Positions 1 through 10,928 of a DNA stretch of 64,000 bases are shown here, piece after piece. The notes under the pieces were generated by a model. It was not told where the DNA came from. It saw nothing but the letters and a program-made list of their open reading frames with translations, and searched no databases. Every line of letters begins with the position of its first letter. The stretch's first letter is position 1. The position numbers and the translations under genes were made by a program. Source of the DNA: Nitrosococcus halophilus Nc 4 (GTDB taxonomy: Bacteria; Pseudomonadota; Gammaproteobacteria; Nitrosococcales; Nitrosococcaceae); the NCBI RefSeq assembly GCF_000024725.1, contig NC_013960.1:1-64000 (forward strand), in the 5' to 3' direction.

Positions 1-243
1 TAAAGCCAATAAACTATCTGGCAGCGGTGGCTGATGTCAAGAGAAGAATTAGAAATCCATTCCTCCTTGCCAAGATGGCTCGATAGGGATAAGTTTTTTA
101 TTTCCCCAGTAACAATAATCAGGGCAGAAACCCAGTCCTTATACGCTAAGGATACGTTAAGTTGCCCTTGTTTCTGGCCGCATCTCTCTTAAACGCTGGG
201 CAATCTAGCCTAATCTCGATTGTTTACAAGGAGTATGCAATCC

Positions 244-1596
244 GTGCCATTCTCGCTTTGGGAACACTGCCTTAATCATTTAGAAGGGGAACTTGATCTC
301 CAAGAGTTCAATACCTACATTCGCCCCTTACAAGCAATACAGCAAGATTCTAATCTGCGACTTTACGCGCCCAATCAATTTGTGGTCGATTGGGTGCAAG
401 ACTGCGCTGAAAGCCGCATTAATGCGTTACTATCCCACTACAGCGACGGTCGCATCGAAAAGGCAATCTTGGAAGTGGGTTCTTGTAATCCGCAGCCACA
501 AGCCCCCTCCCCTGTGCCTGAACTACCTTCAGAATCCCCATTCGCCCCTTCGCCTAGAGGCATCGATCGGATACCCGAATCCCGACTCAACAAAAATTAT
601 ACCTTCAACAATTTTGTTGAGGGCAAATCTAATCAGCTGCCTCGTGCCGCTTCCTATCAAGTTGCAGAAAACCCTGGAAGCGCCTATAACCCTCTCTTCA
701 TTTACGGAGGGGTAGGCCTTGGCAAAACCCATCTGATGCATGCTGTAGGCAATTATATCCGAACCCGTAGCCCTGACGCTCGGGTGGCTTATTTACACTC
801 AGAACAATTCGTTGCCGAGATGATTAAGGCCTTACAGCTTAACGCCATTAACGAATTTAAGGCCCGTTACCGCTCGGTAGATGTCTTGCTTATCGATGAC
901 ATCCAATTTTTTGCTGGAAAAGAGCGCTCCCAGGAAGAGTTTTTCTATACTTTCAACACCTTACTTGAGGTCCAACACCAAATTATTTTGACTTGTGACC
1001 GCTTCCCGAAAGAGGTTAATGGGTTGGAGGAACGGTTGAAATCACGTTTTGGCTGGGGGTTAACGGTTGCTGTTGAACCTCCAGAATTGGAAACACGGGT
1101 CGCAATTTTAATGAACAAAGCCAACATTGAAAGCGTTGCCCTATCGGATGACGTCGCATTTTTCCTCGGACGCCTCATCTATTCTAACGTCCGTGAATTG
1201 GAAGGAGCACTACGGCGGGTGATCGCTTACTCTCGATTTACCCGTCGTCCCATTACGATGGAACTGACCCGCGAAGCACTTAAAGACCTACTAGCCTTGC
1301 AAGAGAAGCTAGTCACTATCGAGAATATCCAGAAAACAGTAGCGGAATATTACAAGATCCGGGTTTCTGATTTACCGTCGAAGCGGCGTTCCCGAGCGAT
1401 AGCTCGGCCCCGGCAGATCGCCATGACCCTTTCCAAAGAACTCACTGATCACAGTTTAACGGAAATTGGAAAATCCTTCGGCGGCCGCGATCACACCACA
1501 GTTCTCCATGCCTGTCGTAAAATAGATGAGCTTAAGAGAACTGATCGGCGAGTGGCTGAAGATTACCAAAATCTACTGAAAAGACTATCTACCTAG
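244..1596 (+). CDS. dnaA: Chromosomal replication initiator protein DnaA
   Basis: DnaA binds 9-bp boxes at the origin and opens it for DnaB loading. The N-terminal helical domain ([10 protein letters not shown]) is followed by a Pro-rich linker near residues 85-115, an AAA+ domain with Walker [10 protein letters not shown] and Walker [10 protein letters not shown], and the C-terminal box-binding signature [14 protein letters not shown]. Start choice: an in-frame TTG at 220 and ATG at 235 exist, but AAGGAG at 228-233 leaves only 1 nt before the ATG. It leaves 10 nt before the GTG at 244, which gives the N-terminus MPFSLW, close to the MSLSLW start of E. coli DnaA (also GTG). The protein is then 450 aa, normal for the family. 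It is followed directly by oriC and dnaN. The 5' flank (1-219) shows no gene. Confidence 0.97.
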   Translation: MPFSLWEHCLNHLEGELDLQEFNTYIRPLQAIQQDSNLRLYAPNQFVVDWVQDCAESRINALLSHYSDGRIEKAILEVGSCNPQPQAPSPVPELPSESPFAPSPRGIDRIPESRLNKNYTFNNFVEGKSNQLPRAASYQVAENPGSAYNPLFIYGGVGLGKTHLMHAVGNYIRTRSPDARVAYLHSEQFVAEMIKALQLNAINEFKARYRSVDVLLIDDIQFFAGKERSQEEFFYTFNTLLEVQHQIILTCDRFPKEVNGLEERLKSRFGWGLTVAVEPPELETRVAILMNKANIESVALSDDVAFFLGRLIYSNVRELEGALRRVIAYSRFTRRPITMELTREALKDLLALQEKLVTIENIQKTVAEYYKIRVSDLPSKRRSRAIARPRQIAMTLSKELTDHSLTEIGKSFGGRDHTTVLHACRKIDELKRTDRRVAEDYQNLLKRLST

Positions 1597-1597
1597 A

Positions 1598-1763
1598 TGT
1601 GGATAAGGGTGTGGATAAGTTGTGTATAACGCGTGGATAAGTTGTTGAAAAAAATTACCCCACAAATTATCCACTGTTTATCCACCAGTTATACACGAGT
1701 TATCCATAGGGTTATCCACATAATAACTTTTTGATTAAATTAAATAAAAGTAAGATATCCACA
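1598..1763. other. oriC: Chromosomal replication origin oriC (DnaA-box array)
   Basis: Ten matches to TTATNCACA, allowing one mismatch, fill the dnaA-dnaN gap. Four read on the minus strand, starting at 1598, 1610, 1621 and 1632. Six read on the plus strand, starting at 1667, 1678, 1689, 1700, 1712 and 1755. Within each arm the starts are 11-12 bp apart, about one helical turn, so the boxes lie on one face of the DNA. The two arms point at each other across a 26-bp spacer (1641-1666). An AT-rich stretch at 1721-1755 next to the perfect box at 1712-1720 is the likely unwinding element. No GATC sites were seen, so SeqA/Dam control as in E. coli is unlikely. Confidence 0.93.
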
Positions 1764-1892
1764 GATTTTCAGGTGACTCACTATCACTATTAATATAGAT
1801 TCTTAAAGATAATAGTAATAGAGCTTGTGGGAAACTGGGACAATGCTAGATACCCTTTATCCCTACTTGTTTTAAGAGAGAAAAAGCAATAG

Positions 1893-2996
1893 ATGCAGTT
1901 TTCCATTGAAAGAGAAGAAATCGTTAGACATTTAGCCACAGTTTGTGGTGTAGTAGAACGACGCCATACGCTGCCTATCCTCTTCAACGTTCTTCTATCC
2001 GTTGAAGAGGATAGGCTATCCCTGACGGCAACGGATCTTGAAGTCGAGATAAGAACTACTCTTGAAGTTCTCCATCCAAAAGGAGGAAAAACGACTGTTT
2101 CAGCAAGGAAATTTTTGGATATTTGCCGTGCCTTACCTGCTCGAGCTGAACTGGAAGTACAACATGAAAAAGGGCAATTTCATGTTCATTCTGGTCATAG
2201 TCGGTTCACGCTTAGCACACTTCCTGCTGAAGACTTTCCAAGCACCGATAGCCTTGAGGAGGTGGTAGAGCTAGAATTGACCCAAGCAGAGCTAAAACAA
2301 TTATTGCACCGGACGGTCTTTTGCATGGCCCATCAAGATGTCCGCTACTATCTCAATGGCTTATTATTGGAGCTTGGTGAAGAAACCGTCTATGCAGTTG
2401 CCACAGATGGGCATCGCCTTGCAGTGGCTTCTTTGGAAAAAGGACCTCGACGGGAGGGGGTGCAGATCCAATCTATCATCCCTCGAAAAGCGGTGTTGGA
2501 GTTGGTGCGTTTGCTTGAGGAATCAAATGAACCGGTACGATTAAAGTTTGGTACCAATCAAATGGGGGCAGAATTTCAGGGGTTATCCTTTTCTACTAAG
2601 CTAATCGACGGTCAATTCCCCGACTACAAACGGGTCATACCTGTGGGCTGTGAGAAGCGGTTTGTTGCTGATCGGGAACAATTTAAACAAGCTTTAGGAC
2701 GGGTAAATATTCTCACTAACGATAAATACCGTGGGGTACGTTTACACTTATCAAATTTAAAGCTACAAGCGACGGTCACGAATTTAGAGCAAGAATCTGC
2801 CGAAGAGGAATTAGAGGTTGAGTATCAAGGGGAAAGCTTCGAAATTGCTTTTAATAACTCCTATCTTATTGATGTTCTTAATATTATAAATACTGAGCAA
2901 GTTAAATTAGAGTTTACCAACGCGAATAGTAGCTGCCTGATTACTCCTATTGGCGAGGTTGGCAGCAAATATGTGGTAATGCCTATGAGATTGTAG
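1893..2996 (+). CDS. dnaN: DNA polymerase III sliding clamp (beta subunit)
   Basis: The beta clamp is a ring-shaped homodimer that tethers polymerase III to DNA. The protein is 367 aa, normal for the family, and reads through three clamp domains. It begins MQFSIEREEIVRHL and ends with the conserved VMPMRL tail that forms part of the partner-binding pocket. The central part has the typical YLNGLLLE and ATDGHRLA motifs. It sits between oriC and recF in the classic dnaA-dnaN-recF-gyrB order. The leader upstream (1764-1892) is AT-rich and likely carries its own promoter. Confidence 0.97.
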   Translation: MQFSIEREEIVRHLATVCGVVERRHTLPILFNVLLSVEEDRLSLTATDLEVEIRTTLEVLHPKGGKTTVSARKFLDICRALPARAELEVQHEKGQFHVHSGHSRFTLSTLPAEDFPSTDSLEEVVELELTQAELKQLLHRTVFCMAHQDVRYYLNGLLLELGEETVYAVATDGHRLAVASLEKGPRREGVQIQSIIPRKAVLELVRLLEESNEPVRLKFGTNQMGAEFQGLSFSTKLIDGQFPDYKRVIPVGCEKRFVADREQFKQALGRVNILTNDKYRGVRLHLSNLKLQATVTNLEQESAEEELEVEYQGESFEIAFNNSYLIDVLNIINTEQVKLEFTNANSSCLITPIGEVGSKYVVMPMRL

Positions 2997-3054
2997 TTAA
3001 CTGCTAGCGTTAATCTTTTATTTTATTCATTGGCCACTTTTCTAGCCCTGTTTA

Positions 3055-4143
3055 ATGCATATTGCTCATCTTGATATACGCAACTTCAGGAATTTAGAGC
3101 ACATCGAATTTTATCCCGCAAAAGGCCTCAATATTTTTACAGGTGCCAATGGCAGTGGTAAAACTAGCCTCTTAGAAGCTATTTATTTACTGGGATTGGG
3201 ACGTTCTTTCCGTAGCTCTCAATTAGCCTCGGTTGTCCGGGGTAACATGAAATCGCTGCGGGTTGTGGCTAGAGTCAAGCAAACCACAGATGCTTTCCAG
3301 ATCGTAGGAGTAGAGTTCAGCTCTACTGGTTTTCGTGCCCGCATTAATGGAAACGCCGTAAAGAGGCGTTCCCAACTAGCTGCCCAATTACCCTTGCTTT
3401 ATATGTCCTCCTATAGCCACCTCATACTCGATGGAGGGCCCCGCTACCGTAGACAATGGCTTGATTGGGGACTATTTCACTTGGAGTCTAATTTCCGTGA
3501 TTTATGGTGGCGCTATCATCGGGCGCTAAAGCAGCGTAATCATGCATTAAGAACCCAGATGCCTAGTTGGCGCCGAGAAATTGATGCCTGGGATAGGGAA
3601 CTTGCCACCTACGGAGAGCAGGTGACCTCTTTTCGGGAAGCTATTCTCTCTCAGTTGCAAGAGAGCGTATCTCAATTGTTTGCAGTCTTAGCCCACCAAG
3701 TTGGGCCTGTGACTATGGAGTTTAAGCGAGGCTGGAGCCGCACCATAGCTCTGGGAGAGGTTCTGAAAGCAACCTTAGATTATGATCGGGCAGCAGGCTA
3801 TACGCGATATGGCCCCCATCGTGCGGAGGTGGCATTCTACGCAAGCGGAAAAGATGTTAGGGATATACTATCTAGGGGCCAGCAAAAGGTGTTTTGCTAT
3901 TCCCTGGCGTTGGGTCAGGTAGAGTTATTATGTAAAATAAAAGAACAACATTGTATTTTTTTGATTGACGATTTTACCTCAGAACTTGATGCAGATCATC
4001 GAAGACGGGTGTTGGCATTGCTAAATCAATTAGGGATCCAAGTCTTTGTTACTACTGTGGAAACACTAGATAATGAACTGAAGGCCTATCCCGATTCCCA
4101 ACAGTTCCACGTGGAACTGGGAAAACTCAGAAAAATGGTATAA
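3055..4143 (+). CDS. recF: DNA replication and repair protein RecF
   Basis: RecF is an ABC/SMC-like ATPase that helps load RecA onto gapped DNA through RecFOR. The Walker A motif GANGSGKTSLLEAIYLLG is near residue 30. The ABC signature SRGQQKVF and the Walker B/D-loop LIDDFTSELD are in the C-terminal third. The length of 362 aa is normal. The gene follows dnaN after 58 nt and precedes gyrB by 24 nt, so it is probably co-transcribed. No strong Shine-Dalgarno sequence precedes its ATG, consistent with low expression. Confidence 0.96.
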   Translation: MHIAHLDIRNFRNLEHIEFYPAKGLNIFTGANGSGKTSLLEAIYLLGLGRSFRSSQLASVVRGNMKSLRVVARVKQTTDAFQIVGVEFSSTGFRARINGNAVKRRSQLAAQLPLLYMSSYSHLILDGGPRYRRQWLDWGLFHLESNFRDLWWRYHRALKQRNHALRTQMPSWRREIDAWDRELATYGEQVTSFREAILSQLQESVSQLFAVLAHQVGPVTMEFKRGWSRTIALGEVLKATLDYDRAAGYTRYGPHRAEVAFYASGKDVRDILSRGQQKVFCYSLALGQVELLCKIKEQHCIFLIDDFTSELDADHRRRVLALLNQLGIQVFVTTVETLDNELKAYPDSQQFHVELGKLRKMV

Positions 4144-4146
4144 TAA

Positions 4147-6585
<2,439 letters not shown>

Positions 6586-6639
6586 TTTGATAGGTAACCA
6601 AAGATTATTAGCTTGAAAAGTATCTTGGGGTAAAAAGGG

Positions 6640-6655
6640 GGGACATCCTTGTCCC
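6640..6655. terminator. Possible hairpin terminator between gyrB and ndh
   Basis: A GGGACA/TGTCCC stem with a TCCT loop lies between the convergent gyrB and ndh genes. There is no convincing U-run on either strand, so this is only a candidate. Confidence 0.3.
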
Positions 6656-6686
6656 TGGGGTTCAAAAGCTTTTTAACAAACTCGGT

Positions 6687-8009
6687 TTAATGGAGCTTGA
6701 TTTTAGGATGGACGCTGCGTCGGAATAAATGGGAAATAGTAAGCATGGTGGTGCGAAAGGGACCAAATAGGGCCATTTGATGCATTTTATAAAGGGAAAG
6801 ATAAACCAACCGAGCAATTAGCCCTTCTATCATGATGCTACCGGTAATATTTCCCATCAGGTTTCCCACAGTGCTATATCCTCCCAAAGATACCAGCGAA
6901 CCATAGTCACGGTAGTGATACTCCTGAAGTGGCTTCCCCTCCAGCTGATTACGGATATTTTTATATAACAATTGAGCCTGTTGGTGGGCTGCTTGGGCAC
7001 GGGGTGGCACCACTCCTTCATGATTTTTCCAGGGGCAGGCGGCACAATCACCTAGAGCAAAAATATTTTCATCACGGGTGGTTTGCAATGTTGGTCTAAG
7101 CACCAATTGGTTGAGTTTATTGGTTTCCAGACCATTTATATCCTTTAAGAAATCCGGCGCCTTGATACCGGCTGCCCAGACTTTGATTCGCGCTGGAATA
7201 AAACGCCCGCTTTGGGTTTGAATCCCTTTTTCCGTGACTTCAATGACCCGTTCGTTAACCAGGATTTCAACGCCCAGTTTGCCAAGCTGCTTCTCAGTAG
7301 AACCAGAGATTCGAGATGGCAACCCTGGTAACAGGCGAGGAGCGGCCTCAATAATACTGAGTTTAATATCGGCGGGCTTGACCTCTAGGCCATAGGCAGT
7401 AAATAAACGGGAGACCGCATGTAGTTGGGCAGCCAATTCAATCCCAGTAGCTCCCCCTCCGACAATGGCTACATCGAGTTCACCACTTGCCATGGGTTTG
7501 CCTCGGGCATGGGCTCGTAAATAAGACTCTATGATTTGCCGCTGAAAATACTCAGCCTGTTGGGTAGTATCCAAGAAGAGGCAATGTTCCTGGACGCCGG
7601 TAATCCCAAAGTCATTGCTGACGCTACCCACTGCGATTATCAAAGTATCATAATTAAAATTACGTCGGGGAATGATCTCTTCTCCTTTTTGATTGTAAGT
7701 CGGCGCAACAGAGATTTCCCGTTTCTGGCGATCTAGGCCATCCATCCGCCCGCGGCGATAGCGGAAATGGCTCCAAGCGGCCTGAGCTAGATATTCAATT
7801 TCATCTTCGTGGGAATCAAGGGTGCCTGCAGCAACTTCGTGGAGCAAGGGCTTCCAAATATGAGTAGGACTGACTTCTATTAGGATAATCTCAGCTAATC
7901 CTGTTTTACCAAGCTTTTTTCCTAATTTAGTTGCTAGCTGTAGGCCTCCAGCCCCGCCACCCACGACGATAATTTTATGTTTACTGTTCCCTGCTTTTTC
8001 TGTTGCCAT
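6687..8009 (-). CDS. ndh: Type II NADH dehydrogenase (NDH-2), FAD-dependent
   Basis: Peripheral-membrane flavoprotein that passes electrons from NADH to quinone without pumping protons. The N-terminal FAD-binding Rossmann motif IIVVGGGAGGLQLATKLG is near residue 13. The second dinucleotide-binding motif VAIVGGGATGIELAAQL (about residues 180-197) would bind NADH. FALGDCAACPW near the C-terminal third is the conserved FAD-contacting segment. The length of 440 aa fits the family. A hydrophobic C-terminal part (about 380-420) probably anchors it to the membrane. It is monocistronic and divergent from the pterin-type gene at 8150. A related sulfide:quinone reductase is less likely because the cysteines expected in SQR are not evident. 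Confidence 0.85.
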   Translation of the reverse strand: MATEKAGNSKHKIIVVGGGAGGLQLATKLGKKLGKTGLAEIILIEVSPTHIWKPLLHEVAAGTLDSHEDEIEYLAQAAWSHFRYRRGRMDGLDRQKREISVAPTYNQKGEEIIPRRNFNYDTLIIAVGSVSNDFGITGVQEHCLFLDTTQQAEYFQRQIIESYLRAHARGKPMASGELDVAIVGGGATGIELAAQLHAVSRLFTAYGLEVKPADIKLSIIEAAPRLLPGLPSRISGSTEKQLGKLGVEILVNERVIEVTEKGIQTQSGRFIPARIKVWAAGIKAPDFLKDINGLETNKLNQLVLRPTLQTTRDENIFALGDCAACPWKNHEGVVPPRAQAAHQQAQLLYKNIRNQLEGKPLQEYHYRDYGSLVSLGGYSTVGNLMGNITGSIMIEGLIARLVYLSLYKMHQMALFGPFRTTMLTISHLFRRSVHPKIKLH

Positions 8010-8149
8010 GGTGTATAAGATCTTTGTTAAAAGAAAAAACTTATTCTATCGTGTTTAATTTTGCGGCAATATGAATTCTAGGATGATCATTATCTAGGCT
8101 CTGCGCTCATAATGACTAAAATATAGAAAAGTTTCTGGGAGCTCCGCTA

Positions 8150-9562
8150 GTGAGAGAACATATCCTCTTTCTTACTGGGAAGCTGGCTGAACCCAGCTTG
8201 TGCAAAATCCTCAAGGCTATGGAACCGGTGGATTTTGATTACACCGTGAAACAATTGGGATTGAGTGTTGCTGCTTTGATGACGGCAGAGATGGTCGAAC
8301 GTCGTTTGACGGAAACCGGTGAAGCCACCCGGATTCTGGTGCCAGGCCGTTGTCGCGGCGATTTAGAAAAACTCTCTAAAAAACTGGGGCTGCCTGTGGA
8401 GCGAGGGCCAAATGAGCTCAAAGATCTCCCTGCTTACTTTGGTCGTAGTGGTCCAGCCCCTGATCTCAGTCGATACAAGGTGTGTCTCTTTGCTGAAATT
8501 GTGGATGCCCCACAACAGTCAGTTCAGGGTATTCTAGACCGGGCTGCCTATTACCGAAGCTGTGGTGCCGATGTTATCGATCTAGGTTTTCTTCCGAGTG
8601 AACCTTTTGACCACCTGGAGGAAGCTATTCAGGCCCTTAAGGCGGAAGGGTATTGTTTAAGTGCCGATTCCCTGGAGCCAGAAGATTTAATTCGCGCCGG
8701 AAAAGCGGGTGTTGATTATCTACTGAGCCTTACTGAGAAAACTCTCTATATTGCTGATGAAGTGGGTTCTACCCCAATTCTAGTCCCGGCTGCGCGGGGG
8801 GATTTGCCTTCCCTGGAGCGGGCGATGGAAAGCCTAGACAAACAGGGGCGTGCTTGGCTTGCTGATCCTATTTTGGAACCTATCCATTTTGGCTTCATGG
8901 ATTCCCTAGCCCGTTATCATGAACTGCGTCGTCGCTATCCTCAAGCACCCCTCCTGATGGGGGTAGGTAATCTGACGGAGCTAACAGATGCTGATACTAC
9001 CGGGATCAACGCCATCCTGTTTGGTATTATTTCTGAGCTTGGAATCAGTGCGATTCTGACGACAGAAGTGAGCTCCCATGCTCGGCGGGCAGTCCGGGAA
9101 GCAGATCTCGCCCGCCGTATCATGTATGCGGCACGGGAAAACAATGCTCTGCCACAGAATATTGATGATGGGCTGCTATGTCTCCATGAGCGCCGACCTT
9201 TCCCCGATTCCTCTAAGGAAATTGCTGAGTTGGCGGCCCGAGTTAGAGATCCCAGCTACCGCATTCGCATCAGTCAGGAAGGAATCCATATTTTTAATCG
9301 GGATGGCATCCACAGAGCTCAAGATCCCTTTGATTTATTTCCCCACCTTGCCGTAGCAGGAGATGCAGGCCATGCCTTTTATCTAGGAATAGAGTTAGCA
9401 CGGGCACAGATTGCCTGGCAGTTAGGCAAGCGCTACAGCCAGGATGAAGAACTAGATTGGGGTTGTGCCTATGAGCAAGAGACAGAAGATCTCATGGAGC
9501 AGAAGCCACCCGGTACCACGCTGCAGAACTCTAAGCGGGGGGAGGGCAATGGCAAGGCTTGA
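8150..9562 (+). CDS. Dihydropteroate synthase-like protein (DUF6513-type), probable H4MPT pathway
   Basis: The 470-aa protein has an N-terminal domain (about 1-150) followed by a TIM-barrel resembling dihydropteroate synthase: AYYRSCGADVIDLGFLPSEP (about 140-160) matches the GAxxIDIGG-type strand, and PLLMGVGNLTELTDADTTGI (about 264-283) matches the later barrel strands. Proteins of this form recur in methylotroph and archaeal gene sets for tetrahydromethanopterin. The exact reaction is not established from sequence. The GTG start has GGGAG about 8 nt upstream. It overlaps the DUF447 gene by 14 nt, and mfnB follows, so the three form one operon that fits a C1-cofactor role. It is not the housekeeping FolP, because of the extra N-terminal domain and diverged motifs. 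Confidence 0.75.
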   Translation: MREHILFLTGKLAEPSLCKILKAMEPVDFDYTVKQLGLSVAALMTAEMVERRLTETGEATRILVPGRCRGDLEKLSKKLGLPVERGPNELKDLPAYFGRSGPAPDLSRYKVCLFAEIVDAPQQSVQGILDRAAYYRSCGADVIDLGFLPSEPFDHLEEAIQALKAEGYCLSADSLEPEDLIRAGKAGVDYLLSLTEKTLYIADEVGSTPILVPAARGDLPSLERAMESLDKQGRAWLADPILEPIHFGFMDSLARYHELRRRYPQAPLLMGVGNLTELTDADTTGINAILFGIISELGISAILTTEVSSHARRAVREADLARRIMYAARENNALPQNIDDGLLCLHERRPFPDSSKEIAELAARVRDPSYRIRISQEGIHIFNRDGIHRAQDPFDLFPHLAVAGDAGHAFYLGIELARAQIAWQLGKRYSQDEELDWGCAYEQETEDLMEQKPPGTTLQNSKRGEGNGKA

Positions 9563-10133
9563 AAGCAAGATCCATGAAGTTATCCTCACCACCTTAAGTG
9601 AAGACGGGCAGATTCATGCAGCACCCATGGGCATTTGGGAAGAGAAAGGCAATTTTATCGTGGCTCCTTTCAAGCCCTCTACCACCTATAACAATTTATC
9701 CCGCTACCCTGAGTGTGTAGTCAACTACACAGACGATGTTCGGGTATTTGCAGGATCGGTTACGGGTCGGCGCCATTGGCCTACCCAAGCAGCTACCCGT
9801 GTCTACGGGGGGGTCCTGGTACAAGCTTTGGCCCATAGTGAACTGCGGGTGACTCAATTGCAGGATACGGATCCTCGAGCCCATTTTTATTGCCGGGTAA
9901 TATACGAAGCGAACCATAGGCCTTTTCGTGGTTTCAACCGGGCCCAAGGGGCCGTTATCGAAGCCGCCGTGTTGGTAAGCCGTTTACATCTCTTACCTTT
10001 CGATAAGATTGAAAGAGAATTGAAATATCTCCAAATTGCTGTTGACAAGACTGGAGGACCTCGTGAGTGGGAAGCCTGGGAATGGTTGATGGAACAGGTT
10101 CAGCATTATCGTGGGGAGGAAATGAAGTCATGA
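9549..10133 (+). CDS. DUF447 family protein, probable H4MPT/methanofuran accessory gene
   Basis: A 194-aa protein with a flavin-reductase-like split-barrel look: it opens LESKIHEVILTTLSEDGQIHAAPMG and continues with TTYNNLSRYPECVVNYTDDV. DUF447 proteins are found mainly in methanogens and in bacteria with the tetrahydromethanopterin pathway. No reaction has been assigned that I can name. A longer in-frame start at 9465 exists, but ATG 9549 follows GGAGGG at 9541-9546 and gives the usual N-terminus. It overlaps the upstream gene by 14 nt and shares an ATGA overlap with mfnB, which indicates translational coupling. Confidence 0.78.
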   Translation: MARLESKIHEVILTTLSEDGQIHAAPMGIWEEKGNFIVAPFKPSTTYNNLSRYPECVVNYTDDVRVFAGSVTGRRHWPTQAATRVYGGVLVQALAHSELRVTQLQDTDPRAHFYCRVIYEANHRPFRGFNRAQGAVIEAAVLVSRLHLLPFDKIERELKYLQIAVDKTGGPREWEAWEWLMEQVQHYRGEEMKS

Positions 10134-10810
10134 ACCGCTGGCTGGCCAGTGTTCGTAATCTGGAAGAGGTCAGCAGCTTGCTTGCGGAAGGGCCTGACAT
10201 CATTGATCTTAAGGAACCCAAAGAAGGAGCTTTGGGGGCTCTATCCTCAGAAACCATCTGCCAGGCTGTAGCCTTGATCGGAGGTCGTTGTCCCACTAGT
10301 GCCACTATCGGTGATCTCCCCATGGAACCAGCACCCATTTGCCATGCCGTGGAACAAATCGCAGCCACTGGGGTGAACTACGTGAAAATTGGTCTGTTCC
10401 CCGATGACCGGGTACCTGATTGCTTGATAGCTCTGCAGCCATTGGCAGTTCAAGGAATTTCTTTGGTAGGCGTGATGTTCGCCGACAAACGGCCCGATTT
10501 TTCTTGGATATCCTTGATGGAGAAGGTGGGCTTTACAGGAGCCATGTTGGATACGGCCGCTAAAGATGGCCACAATTTGCTCAGCCATCTGTCACTGGCT
10601 GAGCTGAGTGGCTTCGTGCAAACAGCCCGCAGTGGTGGTCTAGTCAGCGGCTTGGCAGGTTCTCTTAGTTTTGAGGATATACCCAAGCTGTTGCCTTTAG
10701 GAGCTGATTATTTGGGATTTCGTAGCGCTTTATGCTGTGCTGGGCAGCGGCAATCTAGCCTTGATCCAAAGGCTATTGCTTTGCTTAAGCGCGCTTTGAA
10801 TAGGCGCTGA
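10130..10810 (+). CDS. mfnB: (5-formylfuran-3-yl)methyl phosphate synthase MfnB (DUF556)
   Basis: MfnB condenses two glyceraldehyde-3-phosphate molecules into the furan precursor of methanofuran. The 226-aa TIM-barrel starts MNRWLASVRNLEEV. It shows the conserved DIIDLKEPKEGALGAL segment carrying a catalytic lysine near residue 27, and the later MLDTAAKDGHNL segment carrying a second conserved lysine. The start is ATG 10130 in an ATGA overlap with the DUF447 stop, not the upstream in-frame ATG at 10067. As the last gene of the DHPS-like/DUF447/mfnB operon, it links that operon to the fhc genes 5 kb away, whose products need methanofuran (or an analogue) as formyl carrier. Confidence 0.85.
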   Translation: MNRWLASVRNLEEVSSLLAEGPDIIDLKEPKEGALGALSSETICQAVALIGGRCPTSATIGDLPMEPAPICHAVEQIAATGVNYVKIGLFPDDRVPDCLIALQPLAVQGISLVGVMFADKRPDFSWISLMEKVGFTGAMLDTAAKDGHNLLSHLSLAELSGFVQTARSGGLVSGLAGSLSFEDIPKLLPLGADYLGFRSALCCAGQRQSSLDPKAIALLKRALNRR

Positions 10811-10928
10811 CAATGGTTTCAAAAAAATACCTTTTAATAACATTATTTGCTTGAAAAGTCCGTGATTGTGGCTTTCTTAAGTTGAGTTAGATAATTTTTA
10901 TCGATGGGGCTAGAGGGATAAGGAGAGT

